The notes beneath the pieces were generated by a model that worked only from the letters and a program-made list of their open reading frames with translations, did no database searches and was not told the origin of the DNA. Of a stretch of DNA of 64,000 bases, positions 9,510 through 18,761 are shown piece after piece. Numbering within the stretch: position 1 is the stretch's first letter; every line of letters begins with the position of its first letter. The stretch is from Leptolyngbya sp. FACHB-261 (GTDB lineage: Bacteria > Cyanobacteriota > Cyanobacteriia > FACHB-261): contig NZ_JACJPL010000031.1 in assembly GCF_014696065.1 (NCBI RefSeq), positions 248,001-312,000 of the forward strand, read 5' to 3'. The translations under genes and the position numbers were made by a program.

Positions 9510-10721
9510 TCACCTCTGACGCTCAGCAACTGCGGCATCAAACTGAGATAGAGCCTCAAGCACAGGGCGAGTAATCCAATTCAAGCCGACTTTGATCTGG
9601 TGCTCCAGGGTCGGCATACGGCCCAGATAGACTACACGGCGAACCAGGTAGGCTAGCGGTCCATCCAGGTTTAAACCCAGACCCGAGAAGGCTGCAGCAT
9701 CTTCACCCAAAGTCAAGAGTTCGCCTAGTTGGAGATAGCGGAAAGACAGCAAAGGTCGACCATTGAGCGAAGCCCAAACATTCCAGGCGCAGAACTCTGC
9801 CTGCTGAAAAGCTGCCTGGGCTGTGATCGGAACCAGTTGTCCATCGGCATCGTGGCTTTCTGCTAGATCACCCAGAGCAAATAGGTCTGCATGGTCGGGC
9901 ACTTGCAGCGTGGATTCAGCCACGACCTGGCCTCGCTCGTTGTGCTTAAGCGGCAATGTCCGCACCAAGTCCGGGACCGTCGTGCCAGCAGCCCACAATA
10001 CCAAATCAACAGGTAAGGTTTCAGATTCGTCGCGATATTCCAAGGTGATCGCATCACTGCTGACATTCAGCACCTTGGTTTCCAGGTTGAGCCAGATCTG
10101 CCGCCGTTCCAGCGCCTTTTGGGCTGCTTCTCGTGTGGTGGGGGCAAAACCAGCAACAATTTGATTGCCGTAGTCAACTAGCCGCACCCGACCTCGATCG
10201 CCTAGCCGGTCTGCTAGCTTACAGGCCAATTCCACGCCGCTAGGACCAGCGCCGATGATCACGATGCGGATCTTGTCCTGCTTGGCTTCTTCTAAAACAC
10301 GCAGACGTTCCTCTAGCCGACGAGCATCAGCAACGCTGCGGAAAGCGTAGGTATGCTCAGCGACGCCTGGAATACTGCTGCTAGCGGGTTCACCCCCTAA
10401 AGCCAGAACTAGCCGGTCATAGGTCAACTCTGGTCCCTCAGTCAGTTCCACCCGGTGCTCGGCTAGATCAATGCCAGTAACAACGCCTTGCAGAAACCGC
10501 ACGCCCGTATTGGCTAATAGTTCTTGAAAAGGAGGGGCAATTTCCCAGGTTTGAAGCTCCCCGGTCAGTAATTCGTAGAGTAGGGGCGTAAACACAAAGC
10601 AATCTGACTGATCGACCAGAACAATTTCCGGTTGCTGAGCTTTCCAGGGCAGACGGCTGAGATTCAGGGCGGTGTAGAGACCACCGAAGCCACCACCAAG
10701 GATGCAGATCTGCTGAGTCAT
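9510..10721 (-). CDS. ndbB: Type-2 NAD(P)H dehydrogenase, NdbB-like
   Basis: About 403 residues with two Rossmann sites. The FAD site is ICILGGGFGGLYTALNLSRL at the N-terminus and the NAD(P)H site is IVIIGAGPSGVELACKLADR. The segment LFALGDLAE binds the FAD ribityl chain. The N-terminal third (FVFTPLLYELLTGELQTWEI) matches my memory of the cyanobacterial NdbB group, in which NdbB reduces demethylphylloquinone during vitamin K1 synthesis. I start at the ATG at 10721; an upstream TTG at 10727 adds two residues. NDH-2 membership is firm; the NdbB assignment against NdbA or NdbC is likely but not proven. Confidence 0.8.
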   Translation of the reverse strand: MTQQICILGGGFGGLYTALNLSRLPWKAQQPEIVLVDQSDCFVFTPLLYELLTGELQTWEIAPPFQELLANTGVRFLQGVVTGIDLAEHRVELTEGPELTYDRLVLALGGEPASSSIPGVAEHTYAFRSVADARRLEERLRVLEEAKQDKIRIVIIGAGPSGVELACKLADRLGDRGRVRLVDYGNQIVAGFAPTTREAAQKALERRQIWLNLETKVLNVSSDAITLEYRDESETLPVDLVLWAAGTTVPDLVRTLPLKHNERGQVVAESTLQVPDHADLFALGDLAESHDADGQLVPITAQAAFQQAEFCAWNVWASLNGRPLLSFRYLQLGELLTLGEDAAAFSGLGLNLDGPLAYLVRRVVYLGRMPTLEHQIKVGLNWITRPVLEALSQFDAAVAERQR

Positions 10722-10883
10722 AGTCAAAATGGGGAGGACCGGGCGCTGCCTCCAGGATAACGAACTTCGACTCTCGCCATCTTGGGCGGGGTTGGACTGG
10801 AGGCCAGCCTTTAGGAAAGGTCAGGGCGCAACTTGAGGAGCCTTACTCACGTCCGATCAATTGCTGGCTTTAGTACTGCTGCT

Positions 10884-11759
10884 ATGAATAACCGCTCTTT
10901 TTCTCGCTTGATACACCATCTATCTTTCCGGCAGCGCTGGCTGTTGCCCTGCCTGTCGGCAATTGTGGCTTTGACAATTTGGGCAACGTCCTATGCTCAG
11001 CCAGCTAATGCCCAACGCGGCCTAGTAGACCTGATCTTTCGTGGCATTCAGGTGATCCAGCTGTCCAGCCTCTCCGACCGCCAAGAGGTTACCTTGGGCG
11101 GTCAGATTAATCAGCAGCTTCTCAGCAGTGAGTTTCGCCTGCTTAACGAGCCAAACATTACCAGATACGTTGACCGCATCGGCCAAAGACTAGTGCCCTA
11201 CAGCGAGCGGCCCAATATCCCCTATCGCTTCCAGGTAGTCCGCAACAATCAAGTCAATGCCTTTGCTACGATGGGCGGCTATGTCTATGTCACCAGTGGC
11301 TTGCTAGCCAAGGCTGCCAATGAAGCAGAACTCGCCAGCGTTCTGGGACACGAGATGGGACACATCGTTGGCCGACACGCCGTCAATCAGATGAAGCAGC
11401 AGGCGATTGAGGCTGGTCTGGCAAGCGCGGCTGGACTTGACCGCAACACCGCCGTCCGCATTGGCGTGGAGCTTGCCCTCAACCGTCCGGGCAGCCGTCG
11501 AGATGAGTTTGAGGCTGACCGCTTAGGCCTATTCAGTCTGACGCGCGCTGGCTACGCAGCCAGTGCCATGCCTGCCTTCATGCAGAACTTGGTCAGTTCT
11601 CGCTCAGTGCCCAATTTCTTGAGCACGCACCCAGCCACCCCTGACCGCATCCGGACGCTCAACCAGCTGATTGCTCAAAATAATCTGGCAGGCTCGGCAG
11701 GTTTAGACAATGCAGCCTACCAGTCAGCGGTGCGCTCAAGGTTGACAAGTCAGCGCTAA
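10884..11759 (+). CDS. M48 family zinc metallopeptidase, exported
   Basis: About 291 residues from the ATG at 10884; a TTG at 10833 is in frame but less likely. The N-terminus has an Arg-rich start, a hydrophobic core (WLLPCLSAIVALTIWATS) and an AQPANAQ cleavage region, so it is exported. The zinc motif is HEMGH (~156-160), and the third ligand is in RDEFEADRLGL. These define the M48B/BepA-like group without extra membrane spans or TPRs. Likely work is quality control of envelope or lumen proteins. It is divergent from the ndbB-like gene. Confidence 0.9.
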   Translation: MNNRSFSRLIHHLSFRQRWLLPCLSAIVALTIWATSYAQPANAQRGLVDLIFRGIQVIQLSSLSDRQEVTLGGQINQQLLSSEFRLLNEPNITRYVDRIGQRLVPYSERPNIPYRFQVVRNNQVNAFATMGGYVYVTSGLLAKAANEAELASVLGHEMGHIVGRHAVNQMKQQAIEAGLASAAGLDRNTAVRIGVELALNRPGSRRDEFEADRLGLFSLTRAGYAASAMPAFMQNLVSSRSVPNFLSTHPATPDRIRTLNQLIAQNNLAGSAGLDNAAYQSAVRSRLTSQR

Positions 11760-11869
11760 CAGCGGCACAATCAGAGATCGCCTGTTTATTTTGCTCGGAT
11801 CAGGTCAGGCGCTAAGCTTGATGCTCTGCATCAGGCACCTGTACGGCGACCCCAAGGCAACTTCAACCC

Positions 11870-12256
11870 ATGACTTACGCAATCATTCAAACGGGCGGCA
11901 AGCAATTGCGCGTCGAGCCCGGTCGCTTCTACGATGTAGAACTTCTGCCCGTAGAACAGGACGGGACACTTACGCTCGACCAGGTGCTCTTGGTCAAGCA
12001 CGATGATGGACTGAGCATTGGTCAACCTCTGGTGAGCAATGCAACAGTTGAAGTCACCTCTCTGGGCAACCGACGCGGACGTAAGGTCATCGTCTACAAG
12101 ATGAAGCCCAAGAAGAAGACCCGCAAAAAGCGCGGTCACCGTCAGAATTACACCCGAATTCTGGTCACCAGCATCTCGCTAGAGGGCCAGGTGGTGGGTG
12201 AAGCAAGCGGCAGCGCCCCAGTTCTTGCAGCTGCTACAACTAATGAAGAAGAGTAA
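11870..12256 (+). CDS. rplU: 50S ribosomal protein L21
   Basis: 128 residues starting [20 protein letters not shown], the invariant L21 opening, with the conserved basic segment [20 protein letters not shown] near residue 77. About 25 C-terminal residues rich in Ala, Gly and Glu extend beyond the usual core, a common cyanobacterial feature. It binds 23S rRNA in the large subunit. rpmA follows after 29 bases, the usual rplU-rpmA operon. The 110-base leader may carry the promoter and any autoregulatory structure; none was identified. Confidence 0.98.
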   Translation: MTYAIIQTGGKQLRVEPGRFYDVELLPVEQDGTLTLDQVLLVKHDDGLSIGQPLVSNATVEVTSLGNRRGRKVIVYKMKPKKKTRKKRGHRQNYTRILVTSISLEGQVVGEASGSAPVLAAATTNEEE

Positions 12257-12285
12257 ACTGATGACGGTTTAAAAGGTTAACTCCT

Positions 12286-12588
12286 ATGGCTCACAAGAAA
12301 GGGACTGGCAGCACCCGGAACGGGCGCGATTCTAACGCTAAGCGTCTCGGCGTCAAGCGCTACGGCGGACAAGTCGTGCGGGCGGGCAACATCCTAGTTC
12401 GTCAGCGTGGCACTAAGTTTCACCCAGGCAACAATGTTGGCCGGGGTAATGACGACACCTTGTTCGCAACGATTGACGGAGTTGTGACTTTTGAGCGTTT
12501 TGGCAAAACTCGCAAGAGAATCAGTGTCTACCCCGCTCCTGCTGCCGAAACGGCGCCTGCAGAAGCAGTACTCACTGAGGCTGCATAG
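12286..12588 (+). CDS. rpmA: 50S ribosomal protein L27
   Basis: 100 residues, starting [20 protein letters not shown], the hallmark of L27, whose N-terminal tail reaches the peptidyl-transferase centre. The motif [14 protein letters not shown] and the basic stretch [15 protein letters not shown] complete the family pattern. The last ~15 residues are Ala/Glu-rich. There is no cleavable leader of the Firmicutes type. Second gene of the rplU-rpmA operon, followed by a terminator. Confidence 0.98.
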   Translation: MAHKKGTGSTRNGRDSNAKRLGVKRYGGQVVRAGNILVRQRGTKFHPGNNVGRGNDDTLFATIDGVVTFERFGKTRKRISVYPAPAAETAPAEAVLTEAA

Positions 12589-12933
12589 ACCAGGCGAGTA
12601 GCAATCGGCACTTCTAGCTGTAGTAGTTACTTCTACTAAACTCTAAGGAATCAAAGAAAGATTCCAGTAAAAGAGGTGGGTAATCCTTATGAGGATTTGC
12701 CCACCTTTTTTTCTTGTAAACTGTTCTTGTAAAGATTTTAATTAGTCAGTATAAGTCAGCCATTGTGCTGAATTAATTTCGGCCCTATGTATTCTTCAGG
12801 CGAAGAACGATAGGTTTATGGAATCTTCAATGCTCCTTCTGTCTCAAGATAGAGAGTTAAAGATCACTATTCTCCTTATGTTGGGTCTAGACAGCAACCG
12901 TTCCCTGCCCTTTTAACTAACTTCTTAAATCCT
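12589..12933. other. Gene-free gap after rpmA
   Basis: 345 bases without a credible reading frame. It holds a small 6-bp hairpin (12647-12652 with 12660-12665), then the rpmA terminator at 12673-12712, then an AT-rich stretch that should contain the promoter of the response regulator at 12934. Nothing else was recognised. Confidence 0.6.
12673..12712 (+). terminator. Rho-independent terminator of rplU-rpmA
   Basis: An imperfect stem pairs AGGTGGG and ATCCT with AGGAT and CCCACCT around a TATG loop. A run of seven T follows. This is a classic intrinsic terminator about 85 bases after the rpmA stop. Confidence 0.85.
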
Positions 12934-13365
12934 GTGCCAACTTACACTCCTCTCCCGACTTCCGCCTGCTTACGCATCCTCATTGCTGACGACGACGAGT
13001 TAGTTCGTCTCAGCTTGAAACTAGCTTTGCAGCATCAGTCAGGTCTAGTCGTAGTGGGCAGTGCTAGCAACGGTGCTCAGGCTGTTGATTTCAGCGACAA
13101 ATATCAGCCTGATATTATCATCATGGATTACCAAATGCCCCAGCTGAACGGGCTGGAAGCAGCTGAGGCGATTCGGCAACGCCAACCAACGACTCGCATT
13201 ATTCTGCACACCTCCCACGATGACTTGGAGGCAGTCTCTGAGCAAAATCCCAGCATTGACGCTTTCTGCCCTAAGGGAGCACCAGTGCCAGAACTGGTGT
13301 CATTGATCTGCCAAGTAGGCCAGGCACCAGCAAACGGTGATAATGACCTCACTCAGCAAGCTTGA
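12934..13365 (+). CDS. Single-domain response regulator (CheY-like)
   Basis: 143 residues holding only a receiver domain. The acidic pocket is DDD at 19-21, the phosphoacceptor Asp about residue 65 in IIIMDYQMPQLNG, the switch Thr about 93 and the conserved Lys about 114 in FCPKGAP. There is no output domain. The GTG at 12934 is the best start. No histidine kinase is adjacent, so it is an orphan that must interact with a partner elsewhere. The nearby terminator at 13433-13464 suggests a single-gene transcript. Confidence 0.9.
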   Translation: MPTYTPLPTSACLRILIADDDELVRLSLKLALQHQSGLVVVGSASNGAQAVDFSDKYQPDIIIMDYQMPQLNGLEAAEAIRQRQPTTRIILHTSHDDLEAVSEQNPSIDAFCPKGAPVPELVSLICQVGQAPANGDNDLTQQA

Positions 13366-13432
13366 GGGCCTCTGCCTGCCTCTTAACAGGCCAGGAATAC
13401 GTCTCTCATAGCCCTCTGATAAATCCCTAAAA

Positions 13433-13464
13433 GAAAGCGCCTCAGCATCGGCTGAGGCGCTTTC
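13433..13464. terminator. Strong bidirectional terminator hairpin
   Basis: A perfect 14-bp stem (13433-13446 with 13451-13464) with an ATCG loop sits between the convergent response regulator and map genes. GAAAGC/GCTTTC ends give an A/T-rich base on either side. Confidence 0.8.
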
Positions 13465-13538
13465 CCATACGAGCCTGGATTTGAGTTTCAAACTCCAGTT
13501 TTAGCAGCCTACTTTGGAACCGTGGCTTTGACCCAGAT

Positions 13539-14360
13539 TTAGACCTTGGTGCGGTCGGTCAAAATCTCATAGCCATCGGCTGTCACCAAAACGGTGTGCT
13601 CAAATTGAGCTGAGAGCTTATTGTCAACCGTAACCGCAGTCCAGCGATCACTTAGGATACGAGTGTGACGTGAGCCCTGATTGACGATCGGTTCAATCGC
13701 CAGCGTCATCCCCTCCCGCAGCTTAACGTTGGGGAGATCGTGGGTCCGGAAGTTGAAAACGGAGGGCTCTTCATGGAGGTTACGGCCAACCCCATGTCCC
13801 GTGAAGTCTTCGACAATGCTGAAGCCATTGCTCTCAACATGGTCCTGAATGGCACCCGCTAGGTCTAGCAGGTAAGCGCCTGCCTTGACTTGCTCAATTC
13901 CCTTGTAGAGCGATTCCTCAGCAACTTGAATCAGCTTGGCTGCTGCCTCAGAGACCTGTCCAATCGCCAAAGTAATGCAGGAGTCTCCGTGAAAGCCTTG
14001 GAAGAAGGCTCCGGTGTCAACCTTGAGCACGTCGCCATTCTTGATGACTTTCTTGGGATTGGGAATCCCGTGGACAACTTCATTGTTGATGCTGGCGCAG
14101 ATCGAAGCGGGGAAACCGCTGTAGCCTTTAAAGCTGGGTACCGCGCCCATTTCGCGAATTCGCTTCTCGGCGTGAGCATCCAGATCGGCAGTGGTCATGC
14201 CAGGCTGCACCAGTTCTGAAATCTCCTTCAGCACGGTCGCCACAATCTTGGCTGACTGACGCATGATTTCGATTTCACGCCGAGACTTAATCTCAATGGT
14301 TCGACGCTGACGGGTGCGGGAAGGCGCGGGTTGGGCAACCAGATTGCTGAAGATATTCAT
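13539..14360 (-). CDS. map: Methionine aminopeptidase, type I
   Basis: About 273 residues from the ATG at 14360; a TTG at 14390 would add ten unlikely residues. The pita-bread metal ligands are all visible: Asp in VDTGAFFQG, Asp in FHGDSCIT, His in [12 protein letters not shown], Glu in LAIEPIV and Glu in [10 protein letters not shown] short basic N-terminal extension ([19 protein letters not shown]) precedes the catalytic domain. It removes the initiator Met from nascent proteins in the cytosol. Cyanobacteria often carry several map copies. Operonic partners are not evident. Confidence 0.96.
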   Translation of the reverse strand: MNIFSNLVAQPAPSRTRQRRTIEIKSRREIEIMRQSAKIVATVLKEISELVQPGMTTADLDAHAEKRIREMGAVPSFKGYSGFPASICASINNEVVHGIPNPKKVIKNGDVLKVDTGAFFQGFHGDSCITLAIGQVSEAAAKLIQVAEESLYKGIEQVKAGAYLLDLAGAIQDHVESNGFSIVEDFTGHGVGRNLHEEPSVFNFRTHDLPNVKLREGMTLAIEPIVNQGSRHTRILSDRWTAVTVDNKLSAQFEHTVLVTADGYEILTDRTKV

Positions 14361-14501
14361 GAAAATGCCGTAGTAACAAACTCTGGGCAAAACACCTGTT
14401 TAAGGTGGTCCCGTTTAGACTAGCCGGAACGTCAAGCGGGAGCCTGGGTCTGCAAAACCCGCCCTCCCTAAGTTAACCTAATTTACCCAGAGTTTTGCGG
14501 C

Positions 14502-15143
14502 TTAAACCGTTGTCTCTAAACTAATAGCGCTAACAGCGGGGTAAAATGTCAGATCATCCAGCACTAGGTTGCCGTCGTAGCAGGTGAAGGTGACTCTGTG
14601 AATACCAACTGCTCGCACGCTCAAAAACTGGTTGGGTGATAAACCCGAATCTGTCTTGCCCAGATTCGCTGCTGACAACGTCGCTTGGTCTAGCAGCTGG
14701 CCGGCGGCGTCGTAGGCGGACATGATCATGGGTTTTGAGGCGGTCACCCAGGCTCCGACGAACTCCACAGGCTTGGCGAAGATTGCCTCGATGGGACGAC
14801 GGTTTTCCTGAGCACCCAACAAAACAGTGTTGCCCGAATGGGGTGGAAAAGCGGGGTTAGAAGGGCGCAACGCGATTGGCCCCGCAAAGGTGACTCCCTG
14901 AGATTGAAAGTGAATATCAACAGGTTTGAAGTCTGGCAACCCTTCAAAATCCAGCACCATAAAGGCCTCACAGGCCAATGGGCAAGCCAAAGGAGCAAGG
15001 GCATCTTCGTGATCCGCGTTCTGTTGAACAGCCGCGTTACTGCCACGCTCTGTAGGTATGGATTGGCTGGAGAGTTGTTCTAGCATCTTGGCTTTTCGAC
15101 CGGCAGTTCGACCTGCCGGTTGGACAATCGTACAAGCAACCAT
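14502..15143 (-). CDS. Hypothetical beta-sandwich protein
   Basis: About 213 residues from the ATG at 15143, chosen because AAGGA and GGGGG lie just upstream; an ATG-like start at 15197 and a later ATG at 15086 are possible. The C-terminal ~150 residues look like a jelly-roll: VLDFEGLPDFKPVDIHF, GVTFAGPIALRPSNP, PPHSGNTVLLGA, FVGAWVTASKP, YDAAGQLLDQ and VTFTCYDGNLVLDDLTFYP. This series resembles domains found in PEP-CTERM-type and carbohydrate-binding proteins, but no PEP-CTERM tail or clear signal peptide is present. Function unknown. Confidence 0.65.
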   Translation of the reverse strand: MVACTIVQPAGRTAGRKAKMLEQLSSQSIPTERGSNAAVQQNADHEDALAPLACPLACEAFMVLDFEGLPDFKPVDIHFQSQGVTFAGPIALRPSNPAFPPHSGNTVLLGAQENRRPIEAIFAKPVEFVGAWVTASKPMIMSAYDAAGQLLDQATLSAANLGKTDSGLSPNQFLSVRAVGIHRVTFTCYDGNLVLDDLTFYPAVSAISLETTV

Positions 15144-15197
15144 AAGCCCCCGTTCCTTTGGTTTGGTTTGTCTGACTACGCTATTACTCGCAAGCAA

Positions 15198-15673
15198 TAA
15201 TGCTGAGACAATCTACCATCCCCATAGAAACACGGGCGACCGGGAAGGATTAAGAGTTTCCCCGTGAATTTACAAGCACTTTATCCATCCATAAAGCCCT
15301 AATAAATGGGCATTGCCAGATCAATCGGCTACTGTCTTGGTAGTTCATCCCTTGTCCTACAGATTAGAGAATCCTGTCATTCATCACGTTGACAGGGATA
15401 TCCGCTCCGGAAGATTTGAGAAGTTATACCTAAAGACAGAGTACGATTCCCTGAAGTCTTGGATGGCTAGAGCTTGCGGTAAATACGACCCACTCTAAGT
15501 GTACTTAAGAAGGACGTAGAGCTGTGTTTAGTATAACTCAGTACAACCACTGGAACAGCATTGCCGGAAGCTTAAGCTATTTAGCTTAGACCTGGTGTAA
15601 TCAAACGTATGCCCAGACTGGGTTGCAGCTGGGTCTACAACAGAGAATTCAATTTCAACTCTTGTATATATCG
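15198..15673. other. Gene-free stretch downstream of trpA
   Basis: About 475 AT-richer bases without a convincing gene. A palindromic element at 15573-15588 (TAAGCTA, TT, TAGCTTA) could be a weak terminator or protein site near the end of trpA. A 61-codon frame at 15313-15498 has no recognisable features. Confidence 0.5.
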
Positions 15674-16471
15674 CTACTCGGCGGTGGCAATGGCTGTCTT
15701 GAGGGTGCGACAGAAATCCCCTAGTGCAGGCAGGCCTTGATGGGGATCAGCGAGGCGTTTCACACAAGCACTGCCAACAATCGCCGCATCTGCGCCCCAC
15801 TCCACGACTTGGCGGGCATGTTCAGGCTGAGAGATGCCGAAGCCTACCCCGATTGGCTTGTCACTGACTTGGCGTAGGCTCATCAAAAGCTCCTGAACCT
15901 GCTGGCCTACCTGGGCTCGTACCCCCGTTACACCCGTGGTACTGACCAGATAGATGAAGCCCTGCGAAGCCTGAGCAACTGCTTGAATGCGCTCGGGGGG
16001 ACTGGTCGGTGCGACTAACAGAATGACTTCTACGCCAACGTCGGCAGCTGTATCTAGCAATCCTTGCGCTTCCTCCAGAGGCAGGTCGGGCACCACTAAA
16101 CCCCGGGCGCCGCTGGCATAGATCTTTTCTAGAAAAGACCGAATGCCCCAATTGAGAATGGCGTTGTAGTAGGTGAATAGGATCAGCGGCGCCCGCAAGC
16201 TAGGACTCACCTGCTGAGCCACCTCCAGAACCTGAGCCAGGCGAGTACCACGGGCTAGGGCACGGGTTGCAGCAGCTTGAATGACGGGTCCATCAGCCAG
16301 AGGATCAGAGTAGGGAACGCCCAGTTCAATGAAGTCGGCACCGCTACGATCGAGGAGGCGCAGTGCCTCGGCTGTGGTCGCCAAGTCTGGATCGCCAGCT
16401 GTAATGAAGGGAATCAGAGCTCGTTCGCCCCGTTCGCGTAGTTGTTCAAAGCGGGCAGACACAGAAAGCAT
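15674..16471 (-). CDS. trpA: Tryptophan synthase alpha subunit
   Basis: 265 residues from the ATG at 16471, the normal TrpA length; the frame upstream to 16576 is open but has no family similarity. Catalytic Glu49 and Asp60 fall in [16 protein letters not shown]. The loop [13 protein letters not shown] and the phosphate-binding segment [14 protein letters not shown] are present. TrpA cleaves indole-3-glycerol phosphate and channels indole to TrpB. In many cyanobacteria trp genes are scattered, and trpA sits beside ndhL and a DUF3007 gene, as here. Confidence 0.97.
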   Translation of the reverse strand: MLSVSARFEQLRERGERALIPFITAGDPDLATTAEALRLLDRSGADFIELGVPYSDPLADGPVIQAAATRALARGTRLAQVLEVAQQVSPSLRAPLILFTYYNAILNWGIRSFLEKIYASGARGLVVPDLPLEEAQGLLDTAADVGVEVILLVAPTSPPERIQAVAQASQGFIYLVSTTGVTGVRAQVGQQVQELLMSLRQVSDKPIGVGFGISQPEHARQVVEWGADAAIVGSACVKRLADPHQGLPALGDFCRTLKTAIATAE

Positions 16472-16535
16472 GGAAACCACAGAAGACGTTGCAATACTCC
16501 TGGAGCATAGCGGCTTAGGGGGCACCGGCTCAACG

Positions 16536-16883
16536 TTAGCCGGGAGAGTGTAGCTCTGGTGGGCTTGCCGAGTCACTCTGCTTTTGGCGCTCCGCTTCGA
16601 CTTCTGTCTGCAACTGCGCCAGTTCTTCGGGGCTCATCTCCGCCAGCCGCTTGGCCAACACAGCCTCTTCGTAATCTTTGAGCTGCTGGTTGTAGGTCAT
16701 TTTGTGGCTAACTGCCCGGAGTAGATAAGTGCTCAGGTAAGCCACCAAGCCCACCACCAGCAGGACCTGGCTCCAAATGCCTGCATCTTGAGAATCTAAT
16801 CCAAATTGGCGAAAGGCGAGATAGATACCGCCCCCCGCCAGAAATGCCACCAGGCCAATAGTTAAAACATCAATACGTCGCAT
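16536..16883 (-). CDS. DUF3007 family membrane protein
   Basis: 115 residues. Two membrane spans are clear: [19 protein letters not shown] and [21 protein letters not shown] charged helix follows ([29 protein letters not shown]) and a Ser/Pro-rich tail. This matches the cyanobacterial and chloroplast DUF3007 family as I remember it. It sits 27 bases after ndhL and 64 before trpA on the same strand, a linkage recurrent in cyanobacteria. It may belong with thylakoid electron transport, but its role is not established. Confidence 0.85.
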   Translation of the reverse strand: MRRIDVLTIGLVAFLAGGGIYLAFRQFGLDSQDAGIWSQVLLVVGLVAYLSTYLLRAVSHKMTYNQQLKDYEEAVLAKRLAEMSPEELAQLQTEVEAERQKQSDSASPPELHSPG

Positions 16884-16910
16884 TAGGCTTGGACGGACCT
16901 TAACGAAACC

Positions 16911-17138
16911 TCAAACCTGACGGGGCTTGGGGCGGAAGTTGAGAAAGGGGCTGAGCAAGAGCAACCCTGGGAAAAACAAGAAGATCAAGAAGTACATAAA
17001 TACGCGTTCAATCGAACCGGCGGCGTACCAGCGGTCGCGTGCGTAAATAAAGACTAGCAATGGTAATACGACCAGAAAGGCCCCACCCACGCCCAGATAG
17101 AGGAATGGCACCAACGGCAGATCAGCAGCAAAAGACAT
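16911..17138 (-). CDS. ndhL: NAD(P)H-quinone oxidoreductase subunit L
   Basis: 75 residues with two hydrophobic spans (VPFLYLGVGGAFLVVLPLLV and VFMYFLIFLFFPGLLLLSPF). The signature WYAAGSIERVFMYF and the C-terminal LSPFLNFRPKPR are characteristic of NdhL, a small subunit specific to oxygenic phototrophs. NdhL belongs to the NDH-1 complex in the thylakoid membrane, which serves cyclic electron flow, respiration and CO2 uptake. Start MSFAADLP at 17138 is the only reasonable ATG. First gene of ndhL-DUF3007-trpA. Confidence 0.93.
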   Translation of the reverse strand: MSFAADLPLVPFLYLGVGGAFLVVLPLLVFIYARDRWYAAGSIERVFMYFLIFLFFPGLLLLSPFLNFRPKPRQV

Positions 17139-17314
17139 GATGGTTCAGAGGCCAAAGAACGCTGGATAACTGACCTCATCTTACCTCCGAACTTTGTACC
17201 CCCCAGCCTTTGTCCGTTCACGACAGAGCTACTGAATCAGGAAAGCGTCCAGTACACTATGTCTGGCTTAGCTGAGTCTGGCTAACAGCCCTGTCTGGGC
17301 AAACAGCACTATCT

Positions 17315-17869
17315 ATGTTTACCTGCCCCCAGTGCTTACAAACCTTTCTGTTTGAGACCACGCCCTGCATGGGCTGTGCCGCCTTGACACTCAAGCAGCA
17401 GAAAAGCCAGAAGGCCAAAGAGCGCCGCGCTCGCTATGACCCTGAGGGGCGAGTGATGGACGCAGAATTTTGGCAGTTGCAGCGGCAGTATAATCGCTGC
17501 CCTTGTTGTGGCAAAAGTTGGCATCAAGCAGGGTTAGTCGCTCGGGATCACATCATTCCAGTCAGCCGAGGGGGACCGAATCAAGCCCTTAATCTCCAGC
17601 CACTGTGTCAGGCTTGCAACCTATGGAAGCTGGATGCAGTAATCCACTTTGATCCGGCCTTTCCCGGACGCCCTGCGGCCTTGCCTGCTCGCTTGCATGA
17701 AATCGCAGAGCGCTTAGGGCTTTTGGCGGAGCCCGAATTAGAAGCCGAACAACTCAGTTTTGGGCCGATTGGTTCCCCCCCTGTTTGGAATTACCCTGCG
17801 GCGACGCCGCAGCAACTAGAACAACAGACGCTAATTCTGACCCGGCAGGCCAGAGACCTGCCTCTGTAA
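17315..17869 (+). CDS. HNH endonuclease family protein
   Basis: 184 residues. The N-terminus has two zinc-knuckle pairs, CPQC and CMGC. A third pair, CPCC, begins the HNH module: RDHIIPVSRGGPNQALNLQP followed by CQACNLWK. Asp-His at DHIIP and the final Asn/Lys segment are the expected beta-beta-alpha metal site. Such HNH proteins occur widely in cyanobacteria as stand-alone genes; whether they act in repair, restriction or homing is unknown. No intron, intein or mobile boundary was seen around it. It is divergent from ndhL and its stop is 38 bases before the methyltransferase start. Confidence 0.85.
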   Translation: MFTCPQCLQTFLFETTPCMGCAALTLKQQKSQKAKERRARYDPEGRVMDAEFWQLQRQYNRCPCCGKSWHQAGLVARDHIIPVSRGGPNQALNLQPLCQACNLWKLDAVIHFDPAFPGRPAALPARLHEIAERLGLLAEPELEAEQLSFGPIGSPPVWNYPAATPQQLEQQTLILTRQARDLPL

Positions 17870-17907
17870 TCGACAATCAACCATCGAATCGCCTGGGACC
17901 AATAGCC

Positions 17908-18750
17908 ATGCTTGCCAACCCTGCTCAACTCGGAACAGATTTACCAGCATGGGATGCGGCTTGGGAGCCTTTTCTGCTCTGGTTGGGGGCGGTGCTCAGT
18001 CTCGACCTCTACGCTTACAAGCCCCACCAAATCCGACGCAGGCTGTTGTTATATGCAGAGGCTGCTGGCTATGACAACCCACTGCTCTATCAGGCTTACC
18101 TGGAGCAGAATCCTGAGGCTCTCAAGCGTTTAACCGGACGCTTGACAATCTCAACGACGGCTTTTTTTCGAGACCGTGAACTATGGCAAGAATTTAAGCA
18201 GGATTGGCTAGAGCGCTTGTTGCATCGGTCTGCTAAGCCAATCCGAATCTGGAGTGCGGCTTGCGCTACTGGGCAGGAGGTTTACTCTCTAGCGGTCTTA
18301 TTAGCGGAACGTAGGGCCCTGGATCGAGTCCAGTTGATTGGCAGCGATTGGAGCGAGAGAGCTTTGCAGCAAGCCCGTTCAGGGATTTATCGGCCTGAGG
18401 AACTAGAGGGTCATTGGGATCGCCTACGCCCCTATCTGCAAGCCGTGGGTAACCATTGGCAATTCCAGCCAGAATTACGCGATTGCATTGAATGGCGTCG
18501 CCAGGATTTGTTCAGCAGTTCCTTTCCTAAAAGCTGTGATTGGATTCTGTGCCGTAATTTGCTGATTTATCTGCATGAGGGGGCACAAAGACGGTTGGTA
18601 CAACGCTTGCTCTCTGGGCTCAAGCCCGATGGTCGGCTCTGGCTAGGCAAGTCAGAGCGGTTGAGTGGCTGGAAAGCTTTGGGCCTGAATGGTCTGGCGC
18701 GTCATCTCTACAGTCCAAGTCTGCTAAGCTCCAGTCAACTTGGTGTCTAA
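17908..18750 (+). CDS. CheR-type protein methyltransferase
   Basis: 280 residues from the ATG at 17908. The N-terminal helical part has [20 protein letters not shown] and [19 protein letters not shown], the CheR substrate-binding region. The SAM-binding core follows: [61 protein letters not shown] and [15 protein letters not shown]. These match CheR glutamate methyltransferases acting on chemoreceptors. No receptor or CheA gene is in this window, so it is isolated. mtnP starts about 11 bases downstream. Confidence 0.9.
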   Translation: MLANPAQLGTDLPAWDAAWEPFLLWLGAVLSLDLYAYKPHQIRRRLLLYAEAAGYDNPLLYQAYLEQNPEALKRLTGRLTISTTAFFRDRELWQEFKQDWLERLLHRSAKPIRIWSAACATGQEVYSLAVLLAERRALDRVQLIGSDWSERALQQARSGIYRPEELEGHWDRLRPYLQAVGNHWQFQPELRDCIEWRRQDLFSSSFPKSCDWILCRNLLIYLHEGAQRRLVQRLLSGLKPDGRLWLGKSERLSGWKALGLNGLARHLYSPSLLSSSQLGV

Positions 18751-18761
18751 GCAGGGGCGCT

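Noticed and set aside
15313-15498. 61-codon frame downstream of trpA
   Set aside because: No ribosome site, domain or composition sign; likely chance in an AT-richer gap.
17315-17869. HNH gene as part of a homing intron or restriction system
   Set aside because: No intron boundaries, inteins, methylase or specificity subunit lie nearby.
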